Source: Streptomyces sindenensis (GTDB taxonomy: Bacteria > Actinomycetota > Actinomycetes > Streptomycetales > Streptomycetaceae). Taken from it: DNA of 64,000 bases. Numbering within the stretch: the first letter of the stretch is position 1; each line of letters starts with the position of its first letter. The stretch lies in contig NZ_BMSG01000003.1 in assembly GCF_014649035.1 (NCBI RefSeq), positions 62,001-126,000 on the forward strand, in the 5' to 3' direction. Of the stretch, positions 51,520-60,628 are shown piece after piece. A program made the position numbers and the translations under genes. The notes beneath the pieces are model-generated. The model was not told the origin of the DNA. It saw nothing but the letters and a program-made list of their open reading frames with translations, and ran no database searches.

Positions 51520-52776
51520 GTGGCCGTACGAGAACGTGACGCGCGCGGGGGAGACCCCCGGGGACGGCGGCGTGCGGCGGGCCTGCTGCTCGCCGCGCTC
51601 CTGACCGCGTCCGCCTGCACGGCCTCCACCGACCCGGACCCCCTCCTCACCACCGGGGCCCTCGACGCCACCCTGGAGCGCCGCGCCGCGGCCGTCCTCG
51701 CCCACGACCCGGCGGGCTACCTCGACGGCCTCGCCCCGGACGCGGCGAAGTTGCGGGCCGCCCAGCGCACCGAGCTGGAACGCCTCGCCGACGTGCCGCT
51801 GAAGTCGTGGACGTACGACGTCAAGGACATCACCGAGCAGGACGGGCGGTGGGCCACCGCCGAGGTGGAGCTCCGCTACCGGATCGACGGCTACGACACC
51901 GCCCCGGTCGCCACCCGCCGCGTCCTGGAGCTGATGCGCGACGGCGACCGCTGGTACATCACCGCGGACCGGCCCGCCAAGGGCGCCTCCGGGCAGCTGT
52001 GGCAGCAGGGGGACGTGGAGGTCGTCCGGGGCGCCCACAGCATCGTCCTGGGCGTAGGACGGGGCGAGGAGGAGCTGCGGCAGATCGCCGACACCGTGGA
52101 CCTCGCCGTACCGGCCGTCTCGGACGCCTGGCCGCGCCCCTGGAACCGCCGTGTGGTCGTCCTCGTCCCGGACTCCGTCGCGTCCATGGCGGGGCTGCTC
52201 GGCTCGCCGGAGGCCAGCTACCGGGGCATCGCCGCCGTCACCACCGGCGAGGTCGGCGGCACCGGCGAGCGCCCCGCCATCGCCGACCGGGTGATCGTCA
52301 ACCCACAGGCGTACGCCACCCTGGGCAGCTTCGGACAGCGGATCGTCCTGACCCATGAGACGACCCATGTCGCCACCCGGACCAGCACCTCCACCGCCAC
52401 CCCCGTCTGGCTCTCCGAGGGCTTCGCCGACTGGACCGCCTACCGGGGCGAGGACCGCGCCGCCGACACCATCGCCCCCGAACTGGCCGAGGCCGTCCGC
52501 GGCGGCCGGACCCCCGCCGAACTCCCCGCCGACCCGGACTTCGGCTTCGACGGCGACCCGGCGAAGCTCGCGGGGGCGTACGAGGGCGGCTGGCTGGCCT
52601 GCGAGCTGATCGCCGAGCGCTGGGGCAAGGAGAGGCTGATCGCCTTCTACGAGACCGTCGGCGCGCACGACGGGCGCGAGGGAGCGGTGGAGAAGGCCCT
52701 GAAGGCGGTGCTCGACACCACCCTGGAGCAGTTCACCGCCGACTGGCGCGACTACCTCGCCACCCGGCTCGGCTGA
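51520..52776 (+). CDS. Zinc metallopeptidase-like lipoprotein (HExxH, gluzincin)
   Basis: 418 residues from a GTG seven bases after a TACGAT hexamer, so probably leaderless. The lipobox is LTASAC, Cys33. A nuclear-transport-factor-like region (about 50-150) precedes the peptidase domain, which has HETTH (279-283) and the third ligand in WLSEGFADW (Glu300). This spacing is typical of the peptidase MA family. Substrates are unknown; the surface location and NlpC neighbours suggest a cell-envelope role. Its last 25 bp overlap the convergent glycosyltransferase gene. Confidence 0.9.
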   Translation: MAVRERDARGGDPRGRRRAAGLLLAALLTASACTASTDPDPLLTTGALDATLERRAAAVLAHDPAGYLDGLAPDAAKLRAAQRTELERLADVPLKSWTYDVKDITEQDGRWATAEVELRYRIDGYDTAPVATRRVLELMRDGDRWYITADRPAKGASGQLWQQGDVEVVRGAHSIVLGVGRGEEELRQIADTVDLAVPAVSDAWPRPWNRRVVVLVPDSVASMAGLLGSPEASYRGIAAVTTGEVGGTGERPAIADRVIVNPQAYATLGSFGQRIVLTHETTHVATRTSTSTATPVWLSEGFADWTAYRGEDRAADTIAPELAEAVRGGRTPAELPADPDFGFDGDPAKLAGAYEGGWLACELIAERWGKERLIAFYETVGAHDGREGAVEKALKAVLDTTLEQFTADWRDYLATRLG

Positions 52777-54011
52777 CCCCCGGCCGCTCCCCGCGCGGCC
52801 TCCGCACGCGGCCCGACCGGCCGGTCCGGCACCGTCGACCGCCACAGCCGCCGCGCCGCGATCAGCGAGGCCGCCACCAGCAGCCCGTTCCGTACGACCA
52901 GGAGCGTCACGCCCCACGCTTCGCTCGCCACCACACTCCCGAAGCCGATCGGGAACTCCAGCAGCGTCACCCCCGCCGCCACCAGCACCAGGACCGCGGG
53001 CAGGGCCATCGCCGTCCCCCGGAACACCAGGCACACCGCGGCCAGACCGACCAGCCACACCACGTACTGCGGGCTGATCACCCGGCTGGTCACCGTGAAC
53101 AGCAGCACCGCCGTGAACGCCGCCTCGGCCGGAGTGCGCACCGCGAAGAGGCGCGCCCGCAGCCGCCACAGCAGCAGCCAGCCCAGCGCCAGGACCGCGA
53201 GCCCCAGCGCCAGCGCCGACACCAGCTCCACGTGCGGCCCCACGAACTCCACCGAGCCGTAGCGCAGCTCCACCCGCCCCGCCCAGCCGAACTGCCGGGC
53301 GATGTGGAAGACCAGCGCCCCCAGCGACTCGATCTCGGTGCCCCGGTCCCGCTGGAAGGCCAGGAACGCGAACGCCCCGGGCATCCACAGCGCGAACGCC
53401 ACCGTCAGACCCGCCGCGCTCAGCGCCGCCGAGGTCCAGGCCGCCCGGGTCGGACGCCCCTTCCGCACCCCCACCAGCAGCAGCGCCGGCCACCCCTTCA
53501 ACAGCGCACCGAACGCGGCCAGCGCCCCCAGCGCCCGGGGCCGGCGCACGCCCGCCAGCAGCGCCGCCACCGCGACCGCCGTCACCATCAGGTCGTAGCG
53601 GGCGTAGACCGTCGGGCCCAGCAGCGGCACCCCCGCGACCCACACCCAGGCGCCCGCCGCCCGTATGCCCGGCCGCCGCCCCGCGTACAGCAGCAGCCCC
53701 AGCACCAGCGCGTCGCAGACCAGCACCAGGACGAAGAACGCGGTCGCGTACTCCCAGGACGGCAGCAGGGCGGGGGAGAGGATCGCCAGGGCCGCCCCCG
53801 GCGGGTACTGCCAGGTGACGTCGTCCAGCGGGTACGTGCCGGTCAGCAGGACCTCGTACCAGCCCCGGTAGATCACCGAGACGTCCACCGTGACGTCCGG
53901 GCCCGCCACCGTGACCACCTTGAACACGCAGGCCAGCAGCCAGCCGCGGGTCAACGCCCAGACCGCGTACGGCCACGGCCCGGTGCCGGTGGGTGCTCGT
54001 CCCGTCGTCAT
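52752..54011 (-). CDS. Multi-spanning glycosyltransferase, GT87/mannosyltransferase-like (DUF2029)
   Basis: 419 residues with about ten membrane helices. The first extracytoplasmic loop has the acidic motif VDVSVIYRGWYEVLLTGTYP (about 40-60), the usual position of the catalytic Asp in GT-C enzymes. Further features are VTWQYPPGAALAIL and TSRVISPQYVVWLVGL. Members of this family add mannose or arabinose from polyprenyl-phosphate donors. The neighbouring PimB'-like enzyme makes phosphatidylinositol mannosides, so this one may elongate such glycans; that is inference. The 3' end overlaps the convergent lipoprotein gene by 25 bp. Confidence 0.87.
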   Translation of the reverse strand: MTTGRAPTGTGPWPYAVWALTRGWLLACVFKVVTVAGPDVTVDVSVIYRGWYEVLLTGTYPLDDVTWQYPPGAALAILSPALLPSWEYATAFFVLVLVCDALVLGLLLYAGRRPGIRAAGAWVWVAGVPLLGPTVYARYDLMVTAVAVAALLAGVRRPRALGALAAFGALLKGWPALLLVGVRKGRPTRAAWTSAALSAAGLTVAFALWMPGAFAFLAFQRDRGTEIESLGALVFHIARQFGWAGRVELRYGSVEFVGPHVELVSALALGLAVLALGWLLLWRLRARLFAVRTPAEAAFTAVLLFTVTSRVISPQYVVWLVGLAAVCLVFRGTAMALPAVLVLVAAGVTLLEFPIGFGSVVASEAWGVTLLVVRNGLLVAASLIAARRLWRSTVPDRPVGPRAEAARGAAGGQPSRVAR

Positions 54012-54119
54012 CGCCGCCCTCGTCGTCGCTCGTCCCCGGCCGCCCCCTCCGGCCGTTCATGATGCCGTCGGGAGAGGGCGTCAGCGGTGAAGCGCGGCCG
54101 TTCGGTACTGTCGGCGGCG

Positions 54120-55262
54120 ATGGACAAGACCTTGATCGTGACCAACGACTTCCCGCCCCGCCCCGGTGGCATCCAGGCGTTCCTGCACAACATGGCGCTG
54201 CGGCTGGATCCCGAGAGGGTCGTCGTCTACGCCTCCACCTGGAAGCGCGGCGAGGAGGGCGCGGCGGCCACCGCCGCCTTCGACGCCGAGCAGCCCTACC
54301 CCGTGGTCCGCGACCGGACGACGATGCTGCTGCCGACCCCGCGCGTCACCCGCCGGGCCGCCGAGCTGCTGCGCGAACACGGCTGCGCCTCCGTCTGGTT
54401 CGGCGCCGCCGCCCCGCTCGGCCTGATGGCCCCGGCGCTGCGCCGCGCGGGCGCGAGGCGGCTGGTGGCCACCACCCACGGCCACGAGGCGGGCTGGGCG
54501 CAACTGCCCGCGTCCCGGCAGCTGCTGCGCCGGATCGGGGAAGGCACGGACACGATCACCTATCTCGGTGAGTACACCCGCTCCCGGATCGCCGCAGCGC
54601 TCACCCCCGACGCGGCCGGCCGCATGGTCCAACTGCCGCCCGGCGTCGACGAGAAGACCTTCCACCCGGGCTCCGGCGGCGACCGGGTGCGGGCCCGGCT
54701 CGGGCTGACCGACCGCCCGGTGGTCGTCTGCGTCTCGCGACTGGTGCCCCGCAAGGGCCAGGACACGCTGATCCTGGCCATGCCCGCGATCCTGGCGCGG
54801 ATTCCGGACGCGGTGCTGCTGATCGTCGGCGGCGGCCCGTACGCCAAGGACCTGAAGCGGCTGGCCGAGGAGACCGGGGTGGCGGACTCGGTGCGGTTCA
54901 CCGGGCCCGTGCCCTGGGCCGAACTGCCCGCGCACTACGGGGCGGGGGACGTCTTCGCGATGCCCTGCCGGACCCGGCGCGGCGGGCTCGACGTGGAGGG
55001 CCTGGGCATCGTCTACCTGGAGGCGTCGGCGACCGGGCTGCCCGTGGTGGCCGGTGACTCCGGGGGCGCCCCGGACGCGGTGCTGGACGGCGAGACCGGC
55101 TGGGTGGTGCGTGGCGGCAGCCCCGAGGAGTCGGCGGACCGGATCGTCACGCTGCTCGGCGACCCGGAGCTGCGGCAGCGGATGGGGGAGCGCGGCCGGG
55201 CCTGGGTCGAGGAGAAGTGGCGCTGGGACCTGCTGGCGGAGAAGCTGAAGACGCTGTTGTGA
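54120..55262 (+). CDS. pimB: GT4 glycosyltransferase, PimB'-like alpha-mannosyltransferase
   Basis: 380 residues from ATG 54120, opening MDKTLIVTNDFPPRPGGIQA. The GT-B fold is complete: TTHGHEAGW, VVCVSRLVPRKGQDTLILAM for the donor domain and the EX7E element in EGLGIVYLEASATGLPVVAG. Mycobacterial PimB' (recalled as Rv2188c), next to an acyl-CoA ligase as here, adds the second mannose of phosphatidylinositol mannoside from GDP-mannose. That is the best assignment, but other GT4 activities are possible. TACTGT eight bases before the ATG suggests a leaderless mRNA; a GTG 33 bp upstream is an alternative start. Confidence 0.87.
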   Translation: MDKTLIVTNDFPPRPGGIQAFLHNMALRLDPERVVVYASTWKRGEEGAAATAAFDAEQPYPVVRDRTTMLLPTPRVTRRAAELLREHGCASVWFGAAAPLGLMAPALRRAGARRLVATTHGHEAGWAQLPASRQLLRRIGEGTDTITYLGEYTRSRIAAALTPDAAGRMVQLPPGVDEKTFHPGSGGDRVRARLGLTDRPVVVCVSRLVPRKGQDTLILAMPAILARIPDAVLLIVGGGPYAKDLKRLAEETGVADSVRFTGPVPWAELPAHYGAGDVFAMPCRTRRGGLDVEGLGIVYLEASATGLPVVAGDSGGAPDAVLDGETGWVVRGGSPEESADRIVTLLGDPELRQRMGERGRAWVEEKWRWDLLAEKLKTLL

Positions 55263-55316
55263 CCGTACGGGGGGCGGCCGGGGCTGACCCCGCCGCGCCG
55301 CCCTCTGAGCCGTACG

Positions 55317-55356
55317 CGAAGGGGCCCGCGCTTGTCGGAAAGCGCGGGCCCCTTCG
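55317..55356. terminator. 17-bp perfect bidirectional hairpin
   Basis: CGAAGGGGCCCGCGCTT (55317-55333) pairs with 55340-55356 across a 6-nt loop, between convergent stop codons (55262 and 55366). Confidence 0.85.
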
Positions 55357-55365
55357 CCGTACCCC

Positions 55366-57162
55366 TCAGGCGCGGTAGATCGACTCCACCTCGTCCGCGA
55401 AGTCCTTCGCCACCACGTTCCGCTTCAGCTTCAGCGACGGGGTGATGTGGCCCGCCTCCTCGGTGAACTGGGTCGGGAGGATACGGAACTTGCGCACCGA
55501 CTCCGCCTTGGAGACCGCCGCGTTGCCGTCGTCCACCGCCCGCTGCACCTCGGCCAGCAGCTCCGCGTCCTCGCGCAGCGACAGGGCCGTCGAGCCGGCC
55601 GGCTTGCCGTTCTCCTCGGCCCAGCGGCTCAGGAACTCCTCGTCCAGGGTGACCAGCGCGGCGACGAACGGGCGGCCGTCGCCGACCACCATGCACTCGG
55701 CGACCAGGGCGTGCGCGCGGATCCGGTCCTCGATGACGGCCGGGGCGACGTTCTTGCCGCCCGCCGTCACGATGATCTCCTTCTTGCGGCCGGTGATCGC
55801 GAGGTAGCCGTCCTCGTCGAGCGTGCCGATGTCCCCGGTGTGGAACCAGCCGTCGGCCAGCGCCTCGGCGGAGGCCGCCTCGTTGTTCCAGTAACCGGTG
55901 AACAGGTGCTCGCCGTGCAGCAGGACCTCGCCGTCGTCCGCGATCCGGACGACCGAGCCGGGCAGCGGCTGGCCGACCGTGCCGATCTTCGGCCGGTCCC
56001 ACGGGTTGAACGCCGTGGCCGCGCACGACTCGGTCAGGCCGTAGCCCTCCAGAACCGTGAAGCCGATGCCCCGGTAGAAGTGGCCGAGCCGCTCGCCCAG
56101 CGGGGCGCCGCCGGAGATCGCGTACTCGCCCCTGCCGCCGAGCACCGCGCGGAGCTTGCCGAAGACCAGCTTGTCGAAGAGCTTGTGCTTGAGCTTCAGA
56201 CCCAGCGTGGGGCCCTGCGGGGTGGACAGCGCCCGGCTGTAGGCGATCGCCGTGTCGGCGGCCCGGTCGAAGATCTTGCCCTTGCCGTCGGCCTGCGCCT
56301 TGGCGCGGGCCGCGTTGTAGACCTTCTCGAAGACCCGGGGCACACCGAGGATCAGCGTCGGCCGGAACGAGGCCAGCTCTTCGGTGAGGTTCTTGATGTC
56401 GGGGACGCAGCCGAGCTTGATCGGGGCCATCACCGAGGCCACCTCGACCAGCCGGCCGAAGACGTGCGCGGCGGGCAGGAACAGCAGCACCGAGCACTCG
56501 CCCGTACGGAAGAGCGGCTTCAGCCGCTCCACCACGTTGCCGCACTCCGCGAAGAAGCTGCGGTGGGTGAGCACACAGCCCTTCGGGCGGCCCGTGGTGC
56601 CCGAGGTGTAGACGATCGTCGCCGGGTCGTCCGCCTTGGCGCTGACCATCCGCAGGTCCATGGTCTCCTCGGAGACCTCGGCACCCGCCTCGCCGAGCGC
56701 CTCCATGGCACCCGCGTCGATCTGCCAGACATGTGCCAGCTCCGGCAGCGAGTCCCGTACGGAGGCCACGGCCGCGGCGTGCGCGTCGCTCTCCACGAGC
56801 ACCGCCACCGCCCCGGAGTCACCGAGGATCCACTGCACCTGCTCGGCGGAGCTGGTCTCGTACACCGGCACGGTCACCGCGCCCGCGCTCCAGATCGCGA
56901 AGTCCAGCAGCACCCACTCGAAACGGGTGCGCGACATCAGGGCGACCCGGTCGCCGGGCTGCACCCCCGAGGCGATCAGCCCTTTGGCGGCGGCTCTGAC
57001 CTCAGTCAGGAACTGGGTGGCGCTGACGTCCGTCCAGACGCCGGCCACCTTGCGGCTCATCACCGCGACTTCGGGATGCTGAGCGGCATTGCGGCGGATG
57101 AGATCCGTCAGGTTGCCGTCCGTCGGGACCTCGTACAGGGCCGGAAGGCTGAACTCGCGCAA
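55366..57162 (-). CDS. fadD: Long-chain fatty acid--CoA ligase (FadD15-like)
   Basis: 598 residues from a TTG start, with GAGGAG eight bases upstream. Adenylate-forming motifs: ATIVYTSGTTGRPKGCVLTH (P-loop), EGYGLTESCAATAFNPWDR, GWFHTGDIGTLDEDGYLAI and the C-terminal catalytic lysine region KLKRNVVAKDF. It converts fatty acids to acyl-CoA via acyl-AMP for lipid synthesis or beta-oxidation. The mycobacterial homologue (recalled as fadD15) also lies next to pimB'. The 279-bp upstream region holds the promoter; nothing else is recognised there. Confidence 0.95.
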   Translation of the reverse strand: MREFSLPALYEVPTDGNLTDLIRRNAAQHPEVAVMSRKVAGVWTDVSATQFLTEVRAAAKGLIASGVQPGDRVALMSRTRFEWVLLDFAIWSAGAVTVPVYETSSAEQVQWILGDSGAVAVLVESDAHAAAVASVRDSLPELAHVWQIDAGAMEALGEAGAEVSEETMDLRMVSAKADDPATIVYTSGTTGRPKGCVLTHRSFFAECGNVVERLKPLFRTGECSVLLFLPAAHVFGRLVEVASVMAPIKLGCVPDIKNLTEELASFRPTLILGVPRVFEKVYNAARAKAQADGKGKIFDRAADTAIAYSRALSTPQGPTLGLKLKHKLFDKLVFGKLRAVLGGRGEYAISGGAPLGERLGHFYRGIGFTVLEGYGLTESCAATAFNPWDRPKIGTVGQPLPGSVVRIADDGEVLLHGEHLFTGYWNNEAASAEALADGWFHTGDIGTLDEDGYLAITGRKKEIIVTAGGKNVAPAVIEDRIRAHALVAECMVVGDGRPFVAALVTLDEEFLSRWAEENGKPAGSTALSLREDAELLAEVQRAVDDGNAAVSKAESVRKFRILPTQFTEEAGHITPSLKLKRNVVAKDFADEVESIYRA

Positions 57163-57429
57163 GACTGCTGCTCCTCATCGGGCTCCGGTGCCACGGCTCT
57201 GTGTGACGCACCGGCTGCGGTCCAAGAATGGCGGGTGCTCAGTGGGGGTGAGCACGACTGGACTGCCCGGACGTTACCCACCGGTACTCGGTTCCGGATA
57301 GGGGGTTCCGGCCAGATGTCTTATGCATCACACATGCGGGTGGCCCTTTCGCGCACAGTAGTGCACTGCCGTCCCGACGTGGAAGTAACCGCAGGTCCGG
57401 AGGGTCTACCAGGGGCCGGAGGGGCGCTC

Positions 57430-57435
57430 TAGGGT
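57430..57435 (+). promoter_or_regulatory. -10 box TAGGGT of a leaderless promoter
   Basis: TAGGGT lies six bases before the ATG of the phosphoesterase gene, which puts the transcript start on the A of ATG. No convincing -35 element is seen. Confidence 0.6.
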
Positions 57436-57441
57436 GATCGC

Positions 57442-58248
57442 ATGCGAGGTAGCGAACCGGACAGCCGGGGCTCGGCCACCAGGCCGACCCGGATCCACGT
57501 GGTCAGCGACGTGCACGGAAACACCGAAGCCCTGGCCCGCGCGGGGGACGGCGCCGACGCGCTGATCTGCCTCGGTGACCTGGTGCTCTTCCTCGACTAC
57601 GCCGACCACTCGCGCGGCATCTTCCCCGACCTGTTCGGCAAGGAGAACGCGAGCCGCATCGTCGCCCTGCGCACCGCCCGCCGCTACGACGAGGCCCGCG
57701 CCCTCGGCCGCGAGCTGTGGGCCGGCCGCGACCGCGACACCGAGATCCTCGGCGCCGTACGCAGGCAGTACGCCGAACTCTTCGCGGCCTTCCCCACCCC
57801 GACGTACGCCACCTACGGCAACGTCGACGTCCCCCGCCTCTGGCCCGAGTACGCCCGCCCCGGCACCACCGTGCTCGACGGCGACCGCGTCGAGATCGGC
57901 GGCCGGGTCTTCGGCTTCGTCGGCGGCGGCCTCAGGACCCCGATGAACACCCCCTACGAGATCAGCGACGAGGAGTACGCGGCCAAGGTCGAGGCGCTCG
58001 GCCCGGTCGACGTCCTCTGCTCGCACATCCCGCCCGAGGTGCCCGAGCTGACCTACGACACCGTCGCCCGCCGCTTCGAACGCGGCAGCACCGCCCTGCT
58101 GGACGCGATCCGCGCCACCCGCCCCCGATACGCGCTTTTCGGCCATGTTCACCAGCCGTTGGTCCGCCGGATGCGCATCGGTACCACCGAGTGCGTCAAC
58201 GTCGGCCACTTCGCCTCGACCGGAACACCCTGGGCGCTGACCTGGTGA
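57442..58248 (+). CDS. Calcineurin-like metallophosphoesterase
   Basis: 268 residues. The five metal-binding blocks are present: VVSDVHGN (DxH, about 21-28), CLGDLVLF (GD), TYGNVDVP (GNxD, the usual GNHD altered to GNVD), CSHIPPEV and FGHVHQP (GHxH). The altered GNHD block changes the proton-donor His, seen also in some phosphodiesterases of the MPP superfamily. The substrate is unknown. There is no ribosome-binding site, in line with a leaderless mRNA. Confidence 0.9.
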   Translation: MRGSEPDSRGSATRPTRIHVVSDVHGNTEALARAGDGADALICLGDLVLFLDYADHSRGIFPDLFGKENASRIVALRTARRYDEARALGRELWAGRDRDTEILGAVRRQYAELFAAFPTPTYATYGNVDVPRLWPEYARPGTTVLDGDRVEIGGRVFGFVGGGLRTPMNTPYEISDEEYAAKVEALGPVDVLCSHIPPEVPELTYDTVARRFERGSTALLDAIRATRPRYALFGHVHQPLVRRMRIGTTECVNVGHFASTGTPWALTW

Positions 58249-58357
58249 GCGCGGGCGGCCGGGGCGTGGACCGGAGCGCCCCGGGCACGCGATAGCCTGC
58301 ACAGCGGCAGGCTCCTGCCGACAGCGACCGGAATCACCGCACTGGAGGGCCACGGCG

Positions 58358-58807
58358 ATGGCTGAACACACCAGCTCGAGCATCACGATCGAGGCGGCGC
58401 CGGCCGACGTCATGGGCGTGATCGCCGACTTCGCCCGCTACCCGGAGTGGACCGGCGAGGTCAAGGAGGCCGAGGTCCTCTCCACCGACGCCCAGGGCCG
58501 CGCCGAGCAGGTCCGCCTCGTCCTGGACGCCGGGGCGATCAAGGACGACCACGTCCTCGCCTACACCTGGACCGGCGAGAACGAGGTCAGCTGGAGCCTC
58601 GTCAAGTCCCAGATGCTGCGCTCCCTGGACGGCACCTACGCCCTCGCCCCCCTCGCCGGCGGCGAGCGCACCGAGGTCACCTACCGGCTCGCCGTCGACG
58701 TCAAGATCCCGCTGCTCGGCATGATCAAGCGCAAGGCCGAGAAGGTCATCATCGACCGCGCCCTCGCCGGTCTGAAGAAGCGCGTCGAGTCCGCCCCCCA
58801 GGCCTGA
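58358..58807 (+). CDS. SRPBCC (START/Bet v1-like) polyketide-cyclase-type protein
   Basis: 149 residues with GGAGGG upstream of the ATG. The SRPBCC pattern is clear: SSSITIEAAPADVMGVIADF, YPEWTGEVKEAEVL, then TYRLAVDVKIPLLGMIKRKA and a long C-terminal helix. It forms a hydrophobic cavity for a lipid-like ligand; no enzyme activity can be assigned. The ArsA-like gene begins five bases after the stop codon, so both are expressed together. The same pair is recalled from mycobacteria beside fadD15. Confidence 0.9.
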   Translation: MAEHTSSSITIEAAPADVMGVIADFARYPEWTGEVKEAEVLSTDAQGRAEQVRLVLDAGAIKDDHVLAYTWTGENEVSWSLVKSQMLRSLDGTYALAPLAGGERTEVTYRLAVDVKIPLLGMIKRKAEKVIIDRALAGLKKRVESAPQA

Positions 58808-58812
58808 GCGAC

Positions 58813-60000
58813 GTGCGTACGGTCCTGGTCACCGGCCCCGGCGGCGCGGGCCGTACCACCGTCGCGGCGGCCACCGCACTGGCCGCCGCCGACGACGGCA
58901 GCCGCACCCTGCTGCTCTCCGCCGAGGCCATACCCGGCCTCCCGGCCGGCACCGGACCCACCCCGGTCACCGACCGCCTCGACCACGTCCGCATCGACTC
59001 CGGCGAGCACTTCCGCGCCGAGCTCACCGAGCTGCAGAACCGTGCCTCCGGCGTCCTCGACCTCCTCGGCGCGGGCCGGCTGGAGGGCGAGGAGGTCACC
59101 GAACTCCCCGGCTCCCCGCAGCTCGCCCTGCTGCACACCCTGCGCCGGGCCGTGGCGGGCGATCTGACCGGCTACGGCACCCTCGTCGTCGACCTCCCGC
59201 CGCTGACCGAGGCCCTGGCCCTGCTCGCCCTCCCCGAACAGCTCCGCCGCTATCTGCGCCGGCTGCTCCCCGCCGAACGCCAGGCCGCCCGCGCCCTGCG
59301 CCCCGTCCTCGCCCAGCTCGCCGGGGTCCCGATGCCCGCGCAGTGGCTGTACGAGGCCGCCGCCCGCAAGGACGAGGAGCTGGCCGACGTCCAGGCCCTC
59401 ATCGAGGACGGAGCCACCACGCTCCGGCTGGTCGCCGAGCCAGGACCGGCCGCCGAGGACGCCCTGCGCACCGCCCGGACCGGCCTCGCCCTGTACGGAC
59501 TGACCGCCGATCTGCTGGTCGCCTCCCGGGTACTGCCCCGGCACTCCGTGGACCCCTGGTTCGCCGCGCTCGCCGCCCGGCAGGAGAAGTGCCTGGACCA
59601 CTGGCACCAGGACCTGGCCCCCGGTCTCCCCGTGCACGAGGCCGCCCACCTGGGCCGCGACCCCGAGGGCGCGGGTGACCTGGCCGGACTGGGGATCCCC
59701 GCCCCCGACGACCGGACGCCCGGCCGGACCGGCGACCCCTGGTGGACCGAGGAGGAGCGGGACACCGACGACGGCACCACGACCATCGCCTGGTGCCTGC
59801 CGCTGCCCGGGGCCGCCAAGGAGGACCTGCGCCTGGTCCGCCGGGGCGACGAACTGCTCCTGACCGTCGGCCCCTTCCACCGGATCGTGCGGATCGCCTC
59901 CGCGCTGCGCCGCTGCACCGTCTCCGGCGCGGCCCTGGCCGACGGGGTGCTGCGGGTACGGTTCACCCCGGACCCGGCCCTGTGGCCGCGTACCTCCTGA
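58813..60000 (+). CDS. ArsA-like ATPase with degenerate P-loop and HSP20-like C-terminus
   Basis: 395 residues from a GTG, opening MRTVLVTGPGGAGRTTVAAA. ArsA/Get3 proteins have the deviant Walker motif GKGGVGKTT; here it reads GPGGAGRTT, so both lysines are lost (Pro and Arg instead). ATP hydrolysis is therefore uncertain. The middle region is helical with LVVDLPPLTEALALLALPEQ resembling switch II. The last 70 residues (TIAWCLPLPGAAKEDLRLVR onwards) form an HSP20-like domain found at the end of this ArsA subgroup. Its role may be in tail-anchored or envelope protein handling, by analogy only. Confidence 0.88.
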   Translation: MRTVLVTGPGGAGRTTVAAATALAAADDGSRTLLLSAEAIPGLPAGTGPTPVTDRLDHVRIDSGEHFRAELTELQNRASGVLDLLGAGRLEGEEVTELPGSPQLALLHTLRRAVAGDLTGYGTLVVDLPPLTEALALLALPEQLRRYLRRLLPAERQAARALRPVLAQLAGVPMPAQWLYEAAARKDEELADVQALIEDGATTLRLVAEPGPAAEDALRTARTGLALYGLTADLLVASRVLPRHSVDPWFAALAARQEKCLDHWHQDLAPGLPVHEAAHLGRDPEGAGDLAGLGIPAPDDRTPGRTGDPWWTEEERDTDDGTTTIAWCLPLPGAAKEDLRLVRRGDELLLTVGPFHRIVRIASALRRCTVSGAALADGVLRVRFTPDPALWPRTS

Positions 60001-60082
60001 ACGCCGTGCGGCCGTTCGGGTAACGTCGGTAGTACGTGAACCGCAGGCCGACCGTCGGCCGCCCGCGTCGCAGGAGTCCGCC

Positions 60083-60553
60083 ATGAGTGAAGCCACCGAT
60101 CGTCCCGTCGACGGCGACGCGTGGGCCGACGCCTGCGCCGAGGACCTCGCGGCCGAGCAGGCCCGCCGCCGCGCGCAGTACGGCCCGCAGCCCGGATCCG
60201 CCGCCGAGGAGCTGCGCAAGCTGGTCGACGCCGTCGCCGACAAGGTCTCCTCGCTCCAGACCCCGCTGCTCGGCGTCGCCGCCCAGGGCGCGGTCCAGCA
60301 GGCCATCCGGCAGGCCAGGTCCGCCGTCGAACCGGTCATCGAACGCAACCCCCAGGTCTTCGACCACCTCGCCGCGGCGGGCAACGAACTGCTGGCCGCC
60401 TACCGCTCCGCGGTCGAGGGCCAGGAGAGCCGCTGGACCCGCACCACCGAGGGCGCGTCGGGCGGCCCCGGCCCCTCGAAGAAGGCCGCCGACGACCCGT
60501 CCGACCCCCGCGACGAGGGCCCTTCCGGTACCGAACGGATCGACCTGGACTGA
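60083..60553 (+). CDS. DUF5304 family protein
   Basis: 156 residues, GGAG before the ATG. The N-terminal 90 residues are helical (DAWADACAEDLAAEQARRRA, EELRKLVDAVADKVSSLQTP, VQQAIRQARSAVEPVIERNP). The C-terminus is disordered and acidic (KKAADDPSDPRDEGPSGTER). I know no function. It stands between the ArsA-like gene and glucokinase on the same strand, 82 bp after the former. Confidence 0.85.
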   Translation: MSEATDRPVDGDAWADACAEDLAAEQARRRAQYGPQPGSAAEELRKLVDAVADKVSSLQTPLLGVAAQGAVQQAIRQARSAVEPVIERNPQVFDHLAAAGNELLAAYRSAVEGQESRWTRTTEGASGGPGPSKKAADDPSDPRDEGPSGTERIDLD

Positions 60554-60628
60554 CCGGCTCCGGCCGGTGCCGGGCGCGGCCTCGGGTACGGTTGGCCCTA
60601 GCGGGGCTCGACCGAAACTGAGGGATTC

